This document shows positions 1-7,838 of a stretch of 32,344 nt of DNA, one piece after another. Where the stretch lies: NCBI GenBank assembly GCA_024681565.1, contig JAILAO010000045.1, positions 1 through 32,344 on the forward strand. The letters run 5' to 3'. The first letter of the stretch is position 1. Each line of letters starts with the position of its first letter. Below the pieces are notes generated by a model. That model did not search any database. It was not told where the DNA came from and saw only the letters and a list, made by a program, of their open reading frames with translations. The DNA comes from Bacteroidales bacterium. GTDB lineage: Bacteria > Bacteroidota > Bacteroidia > Bacteroidales > UBA932. A program made the position numbers and the translations under genes.

Positions 1-58
1 TCCAGATCTGCCGTTTCTCCAGCAGATAGTGAGGCAGCGGGTCATTGAGCTTGATCAT
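1..58 (-). CDS. N-terminus of an unidentified protein, cut by window edge
   Basis: Only the first 19 codons lie in the window. They begin with ATG at 58 and read MIKLNDPLPHYLLEKRQIW. The frame is open and a Bacteroidota-type -7 box (TATATTTG, minus strand, 83-90) sits about 25 bases upstream, so a real divergently transcribed gene is likely. The fragment is too short to recognise a family, and no purine-rich ribosome-binding site is visible, which is common in this phylum. The frame stays open upstream of the ATG as far as the promoter, but no better start is present. Confidence 0.5.
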   Translation of the reverse strand, partial: MIKLNDPLPHYLLEKRQIW

Positions 59-82
59 CTTGGCAACGCGGGTGTTGAACTG

Positions 83-90
83 CAAATATA
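83..90 (-). promoter_or_regulatory. -7 promoter box of the left-edge gene
   Basis: On the minus strand this reads TATATTTG, an exact match to the Bacteroidota -7 consensus TAnnTTTG. It is 24 bases upstream of the ATG at 58 and lies back to back with the fabF promoter. No TTG is seen at the expected -33 distance. Confidence 0.5.
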
Positions 91-102
91 AGAATAATTT
101 AC

Positions 103-110
103 TACCTTTG
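103..110 (+). promoter_or_regulatory. -7 promoter box of the fabF-like gene
   Basis: The sequence TACCTTTG matches TAnnTTTG and lies 21 bases before the ATG at 132. The triplet 20 bases further upstream is CTG rather than TTG, so the -33 element is imperfect. Confidence 0.55.
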
Positions 111-131
111 CGCAGTTAAAATTTGAAACTT

Positions 132-1376
132 ATGGACAGAAGAGTAGCTGTGACCGGACTGGGTGTCCTCTCCTGCATCGGAAACGACGTCAAGACTTTT
201 TGGGACAACCTGAAGAACGGTGTCTGCGGAATCGACTATATCACGGAATATCCTACGGACAACCTCGCCGTCAAGATCGGCGGAATGGTACGGGGCTTCA
301 ACCCCGAGGATTACGGGATGGACAAGCCGTTCGTCCGCAAACAGGATCCTTTCACCATCTTCGCCATGGCCTCCGCCTATCAGGCGATGCAGGATTCCGG
401 ACTCGTTTCCGGCGAAAACATCGACCCCGCCCGGCTGGCCACTTATGTCGGCTCCGGCATCGGCGGCTTCCAGACCATCCAGCGGGAGCTGGAGAAGTTC
501 TTCGAGGATCCGTCCGGACAGTGGATCTCCCCCAACTTCGTCCCGACGATGATCAGCGACATGGCCGGCGGCCAGATTGCCATCAAGTTCGGCGCCCAGG
601 GCTCCTGTATCGACATCGTCACGGCCTGCGCCACCTCCACCCATTCCATCGGCGAGGCGTTCCGCGCGATCAGGCACGGCTATACCGACGCGGTCATCGC
701 CGGCGGGACCGACCACTGCACCATCCCGATCGGCATCGCCGGCTTCGCCAACGCCAAGGCGCTGACGAAAGCGGAAGACCCGCAATACGCCTCCCTCCCC
801 TTCAATGCAAACCGAAGCGGATTCGTCATGGCTGACGGCTCCGCCATCCTGATCCTGGAAGAGATGGAGCACGCCAAGGCCCGCGGAGCGCATATTTACG
901 CGGAAGTGACCGGCTACGGCAGCACCTGCGACGCCTACCACGCCACGGCCCCGCGCCCGGACGCCACCACCCAGGCCGAATGCATCCGGATCGCCCTGGA
1001 GCAGTCCGGATTCGACCCTTCCCGGGACAATGTCTATATCAATGCCCACGGCACCGGGACCATCCTCAACGACATCGCCGAGACCAAGGCCTACAAAGTC
1101 GCTTTCGGGGACTTCGCCTACAAATGCCACATCAGCAGCACCAAATCGATGCACGGCCATATGTTCGGCGCCACGGGCGCCGTCGAGGCCGTCGCCACGG
1201 TGCTCGCCCTCCAGGAAGGCGTCATCCCGCCGACCGTCCACCTGGACGCCCCGGACCCGGAATGCGATCTGGACTATACGCCCAATACCGCCGTCAAGTC
1301 CGACATCAGCCTGGGCCTTTCCGATTCCTTTGGATTCGGAGGCCACAATGCCTGTCTGGCGTTCAGGAAAATCTAG
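132..1376 (+). CDS. fabF: Beta-ketoacyl-ACP synthase II-like (FabF family)
   Basis: A 414-residue thiolase-fold enzyme expected to condense malonyl-ACP with a growing acyl-ACP in fatty acid elongation, in the cytosol. The active-site triad is visible: Cys166 in DIVTACATSTHS, His306 in NAHGTGT and His343 in the KSMHGHMFGATGA loop, with Lys338 before it. Spacing equals that of E. coli FabF shifted by three residues. The C-terminus carries the usual SFGFGGHNACLAF loop. Start: an in-frame TTG at 123 would add three residues, but ATG at 132 is chosen because MDRRVAVTGLG is the family's usual beginning. No acpP gene is adjacent, so a paralogous KAS with a special substrate cannot be excluded. The 3' end lies 3 bases from that of prfA. 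Confidence 0.85.
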   Translation: MDRRVAVTGLGVLSCIGNDVKTFWDNLKNGVCGIDYITEYPTDNLAVKIGGMVRGFNPEDYGMDKPFVRKQDPFTIFAMASAYQAMQDSGLVSGENIDPARLATYVGSGIGGFQTIQRELEKFFEDPSGQWISPNFVPTMISDMAGGQIAIKFGAQGSCIDIVTACATSTHSIGEAFRAIRHGYTDAVIAGGTDHCTIPIGIAGFANAKALTKAEDPQYASLPFNANRSGFVMADGSAILILEEMEHAKARGAHIYAEVTGYGSTCDAYHATAPRPDATTQAECIRIALEQSGFDPSRDNVYINAHGTGTILNDIAETKAYKVAFGDFAYKCHISSTKSMHGHMFGATGAVEAVATVLALQEGVIPPTVHLDAPDPECDLDYTPNTAVKSDISLGLSDSFGFGGHNACLAFRKI

Positions 1377-1379
1377 TAA

Positions 1380-2471
1380 TTATTCGCCGGCTTCCTTGAG
1401 ACGCTCGGCGTTCTCCGCGATCTGCAGCTGATCGATGCACTCCTGGATATCTCCGTCCATGAAGACGGGGAGATTGTACATGGACCAGTTGATCCGATGG
1501 TCCGTGACCCGGCCCTGCGGATAATTGTAGGTGCGGATCTTGGCGGAGCGGTCGCCCGTGGAGACCATGGTCTTGCGCTTGGCCGCGATACCGTCCAGGT
1601 ATTTCTGGTGCTCCAGATTGTACAGACGTGTCCGGAGTTCCTCGAAGGCGCGGTCCTTGTTCTTGAGCTGGGAGCGCTCTTCCTGGCACTGGACCACAAG
1701 GCCTGACGGGATGTGGGTGAGGCGCACGGCGGAGTAGGTCGTATTGACGCCCTGGCCGCCCGGGCCCGAAGCACAGAACAGGTCAAGCCGGATGTCATCC
1801 CAGCTCAGGTCCACATCGAACTCGCCCGCTTCGGGGAAAACCGCCACGGAAGCGGCGGAAGTCTGGATCCGGCCCTGGGTCTCGGTCTGGGGGACGCGCT
1901 GGACCCGGTGCACGCCGGACTCGTATTTCATCACCCCATAGACACCGTCACTGCCGGAAAGCTTGAAGACGATCTGCTTGTAACCGCCGGACGTGCCGGG
2001 AGCCTGGTCGGTGACTTCCAGTTTCCAGCCGCGACGCTCCGCGAAATGCTGGTACATGCGGAAGAGGTCGCCGGCAAAGATCGCCGCCTCGTCACCGCCG
2101 GTACCGCCACGGATCTCGACCATCGCGTTCTTGCCGTCGTCGGGGTCGGCCGGAATGAGCAGCAGACGGATGTTCTGCTCCATTTCCGGGATCTTGGGTT
2201 CGATCTCGGAGATCTCCATCCGGGCCATCTCCCGGAGCTCCTCGTCCTTTTCATTGACGAGGATGTCCTTGGCGGCCGACAGGTCGTCCATCATTCTCTC
2301 ATATTCCTTGCCGGCCTTGATGATCGGCTCCAGCTCCTTGTAATCCTTGTTGAGCTGGACGTATTTCTTCATGTCCGCCATCGCCTCCGGGCTGGAGAGC
2401 TGCTCCTGGAGCGCCTGGAATTTCCCTTCGAGGGAAAGGACTTTGTCGAGTAGGGTATTGTTGTCTGCCAT
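1380..2471 (-). CDS. prfA: Peptide chain release factor 1
   Basis: A 363-residue class I release factor that recognises UAA and UAG and triggers hydrolysis of peptidyl-tRNA on the ribosome. The stop-codon-reading tripeptide is PQT (194-196, the PxT motif of RF1, not the SPF of RF2). The catalytic GGQ is at 238-240 in CASGPGGQGVNTTYSAVR. The C-terminal stretch MVSTGDRSAKIRTYNYPQGR is typical of RF1. ATG at 2471 (MADNN) is preferred over an in-frame TTG at 2480. The gene follows the GNAT-like gene by 5 bases and is probably co-transcribed with it. No intrinsic terminator is seen beyond its end, which abuts fabF. Confidence 0.96.
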   Translation of the reverse strand: MADNNTLLDKVLSLEGKFQALQEQLSSPEAMADMKKYVQLNKDYKELEPIIKAGKEYERMMDDLSAAKDILVNEKDEELREMARMEISEIEPKIPEMEQNIRLLLIPADPDDGKNAMVEIRGGTGGDEAAIFAGDLFRMYQHFAERRGWKLEVTDQAPGTSGGYKQIVFKLSGSDGVYGVMKYESGVHRVQRVPQTETQGRIQTSAASVAVFPEAGEFDVDLSWDDIRLDLFCASGPGGQGVNTTYSAVRLTHIPSGLVVQCQEERSQLKNKDRAFEELRTRLYNLEHQKYLDGIAAKRKTMVSTGDRSAKIRTYNYPQGRVTDHRINWSMYNLPVFMDGDIQECIDQLQIAENAERLKEAGE

Positions 2472-2476
2472 AATTG

Positions 2477-3595
2477 TCAAATCTTCTTGAGGTAGCAGCG
2501 GCGGCGCATGAACGGCTCGTGCTCATAGCTGTTCCAGATATTGACCGCGCTGTTGGATTCTATCTGCGGGTTGGAGATGGCCCAGCGGTTGCCGATCTTG
2601 AGGGCCTTGTCCGCCATTTCTTCGTAATACACGGCGGAGAAACCCTTGTTCTGCCACTTGGGGGCGACGCCGTTGGCCATCAGGTCGGTGATCTCGTAAT
2701 CGCGCATCGCGCGCCACAGATACCACCACCCGAGCGGGAAGAGCTTGCCTTTCGCTTTCTTGAGCGCCTCGGAAAGGCTCGGGAACGAAATGCCGAAGCC
2801 CACGATCTCGTTGTTCTCGTCCAGAAGCAGGCCGCAGGCCTTGTCCGAGATGAAGGGCATCACGGAAGCGGCCTCTTCCTCGATCTCCTCGTCCGTCAGC
2901 GGGACGAAATTCATGACCGTCCTGGAAAAACTCTCGTTATAGACACGGAAGAACTTGCGCACCTCCTCCTTGTCCTTCTTCATTTTCGAGATGCTTCCGA
3001 AATGGAGGTTGTAACGCTCCTTGACCAGCTTGGACACCCGGCGGGCCTTGTCGGGCACCCCGTGGTTCGCGACCATCTTGTATTGAAGCCAGTCGCACTC
3101 CTTCTCGTAACCCAGTTCCTTGACGAAGTCGTTGTAATACGGGAAGTTGTAGAGGCAGTTGAACGGAGGGGTGTTCTCATAGCCTTCGACGAGCATGCCC
3201 TGCTTGCCGAAAGAGTTGTAGTAGAGCGGGCCGTGGATCTCGTCCATCCCCTGCTCCTTCGCCCAGGCCTCGGCCGTCCCGATGAGCAGGCGTGCCACCT
3301 CGATGTCCTTGATGCAGTCGAACCAGCCGAAACGGGCGCGCCTGCATCCATACAGTTCGTTGTAGCGCGGATTGACCATCGCGCAGATGCGTCCGACCAC
3401 CCGATCTCCGTCCCGGACCAGCCAGAGTTTGCGGCTGCAGTATCTGAGCGGAGCCACGCGGGTCAGGGCACGGACCTGCTCGCTGTGCAGGGCCGGGACA
3501 TATTGGGGACAGACCTGATACAGTTCATCCGGGAACTGGATGAACTGCAGGAGATCCTTGCGGTTCTGGACTTCGTGGACTTGATAGGCGGCCAT
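2477..3595 (-). CDS. GNAT-superfamily-like protein, function unknown
   Basis: A 372-residue soluble protein with no signal peptide or membrane segment. It resembles a group of long GNAT-fold proteins (YghO-like) found in Bacteroidota. The region LWLVRDGDRVVGRICAMVNP (about 78-97) looks like the central strands of an acetyltransferase fold. The part around WAKEQGMDEIHGPLYYNSFGKQGMLVEGY and the late NKGFSAVYYEEMADKALKIG are also conserved-looking. The ATG at 3595 follows a good -7 box. It is the first gene of a probable two-gene unit with prfA. Substrate and activity cannot be inferred, and the assignment rests on fold-like pattern rather than on a catalytic motif. Confidence 0.7.
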   Translation of the reverse strand: MAAYQVHEVQNRKDLLQFIQFPDELYQVCPQYVPALHSEQVRALTRVAPLRYCSRKLWLVRDGDRVVGRICAMVNPRYNELYGCRRARFGWFDCIKDIEVARLLIGTAEAWAKEQGMDEIHGPLYYNSFGKQGMLVEGYENTPPFNCLYNFPYYNDFVKELGYEKECDWLQYKMVANHGVPDKARRVSKLVKERYNLHFGSISKMKKDKEEVRKFFRVYNESFSRTVMNFVPLTDEEIEEEAASVMPFISDKACGLLLDENNEIVGFGISFPSLSEALKKAKGKLFPLGWWYLWRAMRDYEITDLMANGVAPKWQNKGFSAVYYEEMADKALKIGNRWAISNPQIESNSAVNIWNSYEHEPFMRRRCYLKKI

Positions 3596-3621
3596 GTCGG
3601 AATCTGCTTTGGTATAGTTTA

Positions 3622-3629
3622 CAAAGGTA
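3622..3629 (-). promoter_or_regulatory. -7 promoter box of the GNAT-prfA unit
   Basis: On the minus strand this reads TACCTTTG, matching TAnnTTTG, 26 bases upstream of the ATG at 3595. No TTG is found at the usual -33 distance. Confidence 0.55.
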
Positions 3630-3642
3630 ATAATTTCCCGGG

Positions 3643-3668
3643 ATAATAAAAACGTCTGCCCGGCAGCG
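3643..3668 (-). terminator. Possible weak terminator after mazG
   Basis: On the minus strand a short GC-rich palindrome (CTGCCGGGCAG) just beyond the mazG stop is followed by ACG and a run of five T. The stem is only 4-5 base pairs, so this is tentative. Confidence 0.35.
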
Positions 3669-3671
3669 GCA

Positions 3672-4463
3672 TCACAAACCCTTCGCCTTGCCCTCGTCCC
3701 AGACCGCGTCCATCTCCGCCAGGGTCATGTCGGTGAGCCTGCGTCCTTTTTTCAGCGTCTGCTCTTCCAGGTAAGTGAAACGGCGGCGGAATTTGGTACA
3801 GCTGCCGCTGAGCGCCGCCTCCGGATCCACTCCGTAGAGCCGCGCGGCATTGATGACCGCGAAGAGCAGGTCTCCGAACTCCTCCTCCATGTGGCGCAGG
3901 TCCTGTTCGCCGCAGGCCTCGCGCGCTTCCCCCAATTCTTCGACGACCTTGTCCCAGACATCTTCTTTCTGCTCCCAGTCGAAACCGCAGCCCAGTGCCT
4001 TTTCCTGCATCGACAGGGCCTTGAGGACCGCGGGCATCGCGTCCGGGATGCCGGACATCACGGTCTTGTTGCCGTCTTTCTCCCTGGCCTTGACAAGTTC
4101 CCAGGTGTCGGCGATCTCCTTGGCGGAAGTAGGTTTGCCGGCGTCCGGGCCGAAGACGTGCGGATGACGGAAAACCATCTTGTCCACCACCTTGTCCAGG
4201 GAATCCGCGATGTCGAAACTTCCCTCTTCCTGCCCGATGCGGGCATAGAAGACGAGGTGGTAAAGCAGGTCTCCGATCTCCTTGGCCGTCCCCGGCCGGT
4301 CCCCCTTGAGGATGGTGTCGCTCAGTTCATAGACCTCCTCCTCCGTCATCGGGCGGATGGTCTCCATCGTCTGGGCGGCGTTCCAGGGGCATTTCTCGCG
4401 AAGGGCGTCCATCGTGTCCAGCAGCCGGCCGAAGGCTGCGAGCTTTTCTTCTTTGGTATGCAT
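3672..4463 (-). CDS. mazG: Nucleoside triphosphate pyrophosphohydrolase MazG
   Basis: A 263-residue all-alpha NTP pyrophosphohydrolase that converts (d)NTPs to monophosphate and pyrophosphate. Two MazG repeats are visible. The N-terminal one (about 10-110) has CPWNAAQT, TEEEVYELSD, KEIGDLLYHLVFYARI and RHPHVFG. The C-terminal one (about 160-255) has GFDWEQKEDVWDKVVEELGE, EEEFGDLLFAVINAARLYGVDPE and KFRRRFTYLEE. The paired acidic EExxE / ExxGD residues that bind magnesium are present in both. Length is normal for the double-domain family. It is transcribed divergently from the CoA-transferase gene and appears monocistronic. Confidence 0.95.
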   Translation of the reverse strand: MHTKEEKLAAFGRLLDTMDALREKCPWNAAQTMETIRPMTEEEVYELSDTILKGDRPGTAKEIGDLLYHLVFYARIGQEEGSFDIADSLDKVVDKMVFRHPHVFGPDAGKPTSAKEIADTWELVKAREKDGNKTVMSGIPDAMPAVLKALSMQEKALGCGFDWEQKEDVWDKVVEELGEAREACGEQDLRHMEEEFGDLLFAVINAARLYGVDPEAALSGSCTKFRRRFTYLEEQTLKKGRRLTDMTLAEMDAVWDEGKAKGL

Positions 4464-4483
4464 GGAAATATTTGCTACATTTG
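4453..4483 (+). promoter_or_regulatory. -33/-7 promoter of the CoA-transferase gene
   Basis: TTG at 4453-4455 and TACATTTG at 4476-4483 are separated by exactly 20 bases, matching the Bacteroidota housekeeping promoter. The -33 element lies inside the first codons of the divergent mazG. The ATG is at 4512. Confidence 0.65.
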
Positions 4484-4488
4484 CACCG

Positions 4489-4496
4489 CAAAAATA
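4489..4496 (-). promoter_or_regulatory. -7 promoter box of mazG
   Basis: On the minus strand this reads TATTTTTG, matching TAnnTTTG, 25 bases upstream of the mazG ATG at 4463. It lies 5 bases from the -7 box of the oppositely directed CoA-transferase promoter, so the two promoters probably compete. Confidence 0.5.
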
Positions 4497-4511
4497 ACAA
4501 TATTATTCGAC

Positions 4512-5813
4512 ATGAAGCCCCTGAACTTCGTATCAGCCGACGAGGCGGTCAGCCACATCCCTTCCCATTGCCACGTCCACCTCAGCAGTGTCGCCAGCGT
4601 GCCGCACATTCTGATCCAGGCCCTGTGCCGGCGGGCGGACGCGGGAGATGTGACGGACCTGCACTTCCACCATTTCCATACGGAAGGTCCCGCTCCTTAC
4701 AGCGAGCCGCGTTACGAAGGGATCTTCTTCGAGCAGGGCTTCTTCGTCGGACCCAATGTCCGCGCCAACGTCAACGCCGGCTATGCGGACTATCTGCCGG
4801 TCCACCTGGGCGAGAGCCAGAAACTTTACCGCGAGCGCTACATCCCCCTCGGGGCGGCCCTCGTCAACGTGTCCCTGCCGGACGGACAGGGCCGCGTGAG
4901 TCTCGGCACCTCCGTGGACTGCTCCGTCGCCGCCATCGAAAGCGCGGACCTTGTCATCGGAGTGGTCAACCCCAACGTCCCCTTTGCGTACGGCGACCTG
5001 GTCCCGCTGGAAAAATTCGATTATCTCGTCCAGGATGACACGCCGCTCGTGACGGCCCGCTTCGCCGAGCCGACTCCGACCGAAGTTCTCATCGGCAAGA
5101 ACTGCGCGGCGCTCGTCGAGGACGGAGACTGCATCCAAATGGGAATCGGCGCCCTGCCGAACGCCCTGGCCGCCCAGCTCGGCGGGCACAAACACCTCGG
5201 TCTGCACACCGAAATGTTCGCCGACGGCCTGCTCCGCCTGATCAAGGCGGGCGTCATCGACGGCTCCAACAAGAAAATCGACAACGGCAAGGTCGTGGCC
5301 TCCTTCCTGCTCGGGTCGCAGGATGTCTATTCGTTCATTGACCACAACCCCGACGTGCTGATGCGGGACATCAAGTACGTCAACGACCCCTGGGTCATCT
5401 GCCAGAACCCCAAAATGAAAGCCATCAATTCCGCCACGGAAGTGGATCTCACCGGCCAGATCAGTGCCGACTCCATCGGCACGGGCATCTTCAGCGGCAC
5501 CGACGGGCAGCTCGAGTTTGTCAAGGGAGCCAAGATGTCCGAAGGCGGCAAGAGCATCACGGCCTTCGCTTCCCGTACCCTCAAGGGGCAGAACAAGATC
5601 GTCGCTGAACTCAAGCCGGGTGCCGGCGTAGTGACGCCCCGGGCGGACGCCCAATGGATCGTGACGGAATACGGTTCGGTCTGTCTCTACGGCAAGAGTC
5701 TGCAGGAACGCGCCAAGCTGATGATCGGCATTGCGCATCCGGACGACCGGGAAATGCTCGACCGGCAGGCCTTCGAACGCTTCGGCCCGCACTATCACAA
5801 TTTCAGCATCTAG
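4512..5813 (+). CDS. Acetyl-CoA hydrolase/transferase family protein
   Basis: A 433-residue family I CoA-transferase of the acetyl-CoA hydrolase / 4-hydroxybutyrate CoA-transferase type. Such enzymes move CoA between acyl-CoA and acetate (or another acid) through a glutamyl-CoA intermediate. The likely catalytic Glu234 is in GLHTEMFADG. The oxyanion region IQMGIGALPNALAAQL (208-223) and the C-terminal AQWIVTEYGSVCLYGKSLQERA are family hallmarks. ATG at 4512 gives MKPLNFVSADEAV, the usual beginning; the open frame extends upstream only through mazG antisense sequence. Substrate (acetate, succinate, butyrate or 4-hydroxybutyrate) cannot be fixed. It has its own promoter and abuts the cytidylate-kinase-like gene with no gap. 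Confidence 0.9.
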   Translation: MKPLNFVSADEAVSHIPSHCHVHLSSVASVPHILIQALCRRADAGDVTDLHFHHFHTEGPAPYSEPRYEGIFFEQGFFVGPNVRANVNAGYADYLPVHLGESQKLYRERYIPLGAALVNVSLPDGQGRVSLGTSVDCSVAAIESADLVIGVVNPNVPFAYGDLVPLEKFDYLVQDDTPLVTARFAEPTPTEVLIGKNCAALVEDGDCIQMGIGALPNALAAQLGGHKHLGLHTEMFADGLLRLIKAGVIDGSNKKIDNGKVVASFLLGSQDVYSFIDHNPDVLMRDIKYVNDPWVICQNPKMKAINSATEVDLTGQISADSIGTGIFSGTDGQLEFVKGAKMSEGGKSITAFASRTLKGQNKIVAELKPGAGVVTPRADAQWIVTEYGSVCLYGKSLQERAKLMIGIAHPDDREMLDRQAFERFGPHYHNFSI

Positions 5814-6425
5814 TTAAAGCAGGCCGGTGCGACGGCCGAAATCGATGATGAAATCCGCCGTGCCTTCGATGCCGAGCATCGAAGAATCCACGCAGAGATC
5901 GTAATTGGAAGCGACTCCCCAGTTGCCGAAGGTAAAGAAATTGTAGTAATCCGCCCGCGCCTTCTCCTTTTTGAGGATGTATTTCTCAGCCTCTTCCCGG
6001 CTCATGCCCGAGCGCTCGGAGACCCGGGAGACACGGTCCTTGAGCGGAGCACAGATGAACACGTCCAGACATTCCATGTCCCGCAGGATATAATCCGAGG
6101 CCCGTCCCAGGAAAATGGCGTTCCCCTGCCGGGCGATATCCCGGATGGCCTCGCTCTGGTATTTAAAAAGTTCCGTCCCGTCAATGGCGGAAGTCGCATA
6201 GGAACTGACCCGGTTCAGACCGAACAGGTTCCCGAAACGCCAGAGCCGTCTGCGCTCGTCGCTTTTCTTGAAAAAAGCCGGGCTGAACCCGCTCTCCTCC
6301 GCTGCTTTCTGCAGCAATTCGTTGTCATATACCGGGATGTCCAGGCGCTCGCCCAACGCGGCGGCAACCCCTTTGCCTCCGGCGCCGAACTGCCGGCCGA
6401 TGTTGATGAGGATGTGTTTCTCCAT
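5814..6425 (-). CDS. Cytidylate kinase-like family protein
   Basis: A 203-residue P-loop kinase of the cytidylate-kinase-2 type common in Bacteroidota and Firmicutes. The N-terminus ILINIGRQFGAGGKGVAAAL holds the GRxxGAGGK nucleotide-binding loop, and IFLGRASDYILRD and LKDRVSRVSERSGMSREEAE match the lid/arginine region. It may phosphorylate CMP or another small substrate, but the family's activity is poorly defined and this is not a canonical Cmk. ATG at 6425 (MEKHIL) is chosen because the upstream open frame runs back into the MATE gene. It is the last gene of the nrnA-FKBP-MATE unit, 4 bases after MATE. Confidence 0.82.
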   Translation of the reverse strand: MEKHILINIGRQFGAGGKGVAAALGERLDIPVYDNELLQKAAEESGFSPAFFKKSDERRRLWRFGNLFGLNRVSSYATSAIDGTELFKYQSEAIRDIARQGNAIFLGRASDYILRDMECLDVFICAPLKDRVSRVSERSGMSREEAEKYILKKEKARADYYNFFTFGNWGVASNYDLCVDSSMLGIEGTADFIIDFGRRTGLL

Positions 6426-6429
6426 AAGA

Positions 6430-7833
6430 CTATGACGGGATGGTACTGCCAAGGATATCCGCATTCTCGCCATCCTGGAGCCGGTCGAATTTGCGGAAAA
6501 GCCGGATGATGAAAATGGCGGAAATGAGGACGTTCAATAAATCGGAAATCGGGAAACTGATCCAGACTCCCGTCTCGCGGAGCCAGAGCGGCAGGGTGTA
6601 GATCAGCGGAAGCAGGAACAGCAACTGCCGCGACAGCGAGAGGAAGATGGACTTGCGGACCATCCCCAGACACTGGAAAAAGTTGCCCGTGACCATGCCG
6701 AAACCGACCAGGGCGAAGCCGCAGTTCATGATGCGCAGGCCCCGGGCCGCCATGTCGATCAGTTCCGGATCATTGGTAAACAGGCCGACCGCCGTACGCG
6801 GTATCAATTCCGACATCAGGAAGCAGAGCGTGGTGACAAGCACTTCCCATTTGGCCGTCAGGATGAACACTTCCTTGACCCGGGAGTACTGCCGGGCTCC
6901 GTAGTTGTAACCCGCTATCGGCTGCAGCCCCTGGTTGAATCCCATGTTGATCATCACGAACAGCATCGTGAGCCGGTTGACGATGCCATAGGCCCCGATC
7001 GCCAGGTCTCCCCCGTATTTCCCCAGCTGCTGGTTGATGAACAGGGCCACCATCGAAGCGGCCACATTCATCAGGAAGGGGCCGATGCCGATCGCCAGCG
7101 ACTGCCGGGCCACACGCCAGTCCAGCTGGAAGACCGGACGGGTGAAATGCAGCAGGCGGGATTTGTCAGAAAAGAAATACAGGGTGTAACACAGCGCCAT
7201 CAGCTGACAGATGACCGTAGCCAGTGCCGCACCGCGGATCCCCATGCCGAACACAAAGATGAAGACGGGATCCAGGATGGCGTTGGAGATGACCGTGAAC
7301 AGGGTCAGGTTCATCGCGACCCGGGGATGTCCGGAAGCACGGATGAGCCCGTTGAAGCCAAAGTAGAGATGCGTGAACGCATTGCACAGCAGGATGATGA
7401 ACATGTAGTCCCGGGCAAACGGAAGCGTGTTGTCGCTGGCACCGAAGAAACGCAGGATCGGATCCAGGAACGACAGGGTCAGCACCGAGAAGATGATTCC
7501 GATGATCACGTTGAGCGTAAGCACGTTGGAAAGCACCTTCTGGGCCGCTTCATAATTGCGCTGTCCCAGCAGTACGGAGATGAGCGTCATCGCACCGACC
7601 CCGACCAGCGTGCCCATGGCGGCGGAGAGGTTCATCAGCGGGAAAGTGACCGCCAGACCGCTGATGGCGGCCGAACCGACACCGGGAATATGGCCGATGT
7701 AGATACTGTCGACCATGTTGTACAGGGATGCGGCCGTCTGGGCGATGATGCCCGGGACCGCATATTGCCGGAGCAGGGTTCCTATTTTGCGGGTTCCGAG
7801 TTCGGTCGGGGCCGCACCTGAGAGGGCTGCCAT
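6430..7833 (-). CDS. MATE family multidrug/cation efflux transporter
   Basis: A 467-residue inner-membrane protein with about 12 hydrophobic helices in two halves, as expected for a MATE antiporter that exports drugs or metabolites using Na+ or H+ gradients. Family signatures are visible: the N-terminal YAVPGIIAQTAASLYNMVDSIYIGH (about 29-53) and, in the second half, INMGFNQGLQPIAGYNYGAR (about 295-315). Length is normal. Its start lies 5 bases after the FKBP gene and its end 4 bases before the cytidylate-kinase-like gene, so all are probably on one transcript. Substrate is unknown. Confidence 0.93.
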   Translation of the reverse strand: MAALSGAAPTELGTRKIGTLLRQYAVPGIIAQTAASLYNMVDSIYIGHIPGVGSAAISGLAVTFPLMNLSAAMGTLVGVGAMTLISVLLGQRNYEAAQKVLSNVLTLNVIIGIIFSVLTLSFLDPILRFFGASDNTLPFARDYMFIILLCNAFTHLYFGFNGLIRASGHPRVAMNLTLFTVISNAILDPVFIFVFGMGIRGAALATVICQLMALCYTLYFFSDKSRLLHFTRPVFQLDWRVARQSLAIGIGPFLMNVAASMVALFINQQLGKYGGDLAIGAYGIVNRLTMLFVMINMGFNQGLQPIAGYNYGARQYSRVKEVFILTAKWEVLVTTLCFLMSELIPRTAVGLFTNDPELIDMAARGLRIMNCGFALVGFGMVTGNFFQCLGMVRKSIFLSLSRQLLFLLPLIYTLPLWLRETGVWISFPISDLLNVLISAIFIIRLFRKFDRLQDGENADILGSTIPS

Positions 7834-7838
7834 CCCGA

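Noticed and set aside
1323..1355. Imperfect palindrome near the fabF 3' end as a prfA terminator
   Set aside because: The stem has mismatches and a bulge, and no T-run follows on the minus strand.
3891..4511. Upstream in-frame extension of the CoA-transferase frame
   Set aside because: The extension is antisense to mazG and crosses the divergent promoter region. The family start is the ATG at 4512.
5822..5838. GGCCG/CGGCC hairpin at the junction of the CoA transferase and kinase-like genes
   Set aside because: The stem is only 5 base pairs, and there is no T-run on the plus strand and only a poor one on the minus strand. It also lies inside the kinase-like coding end.
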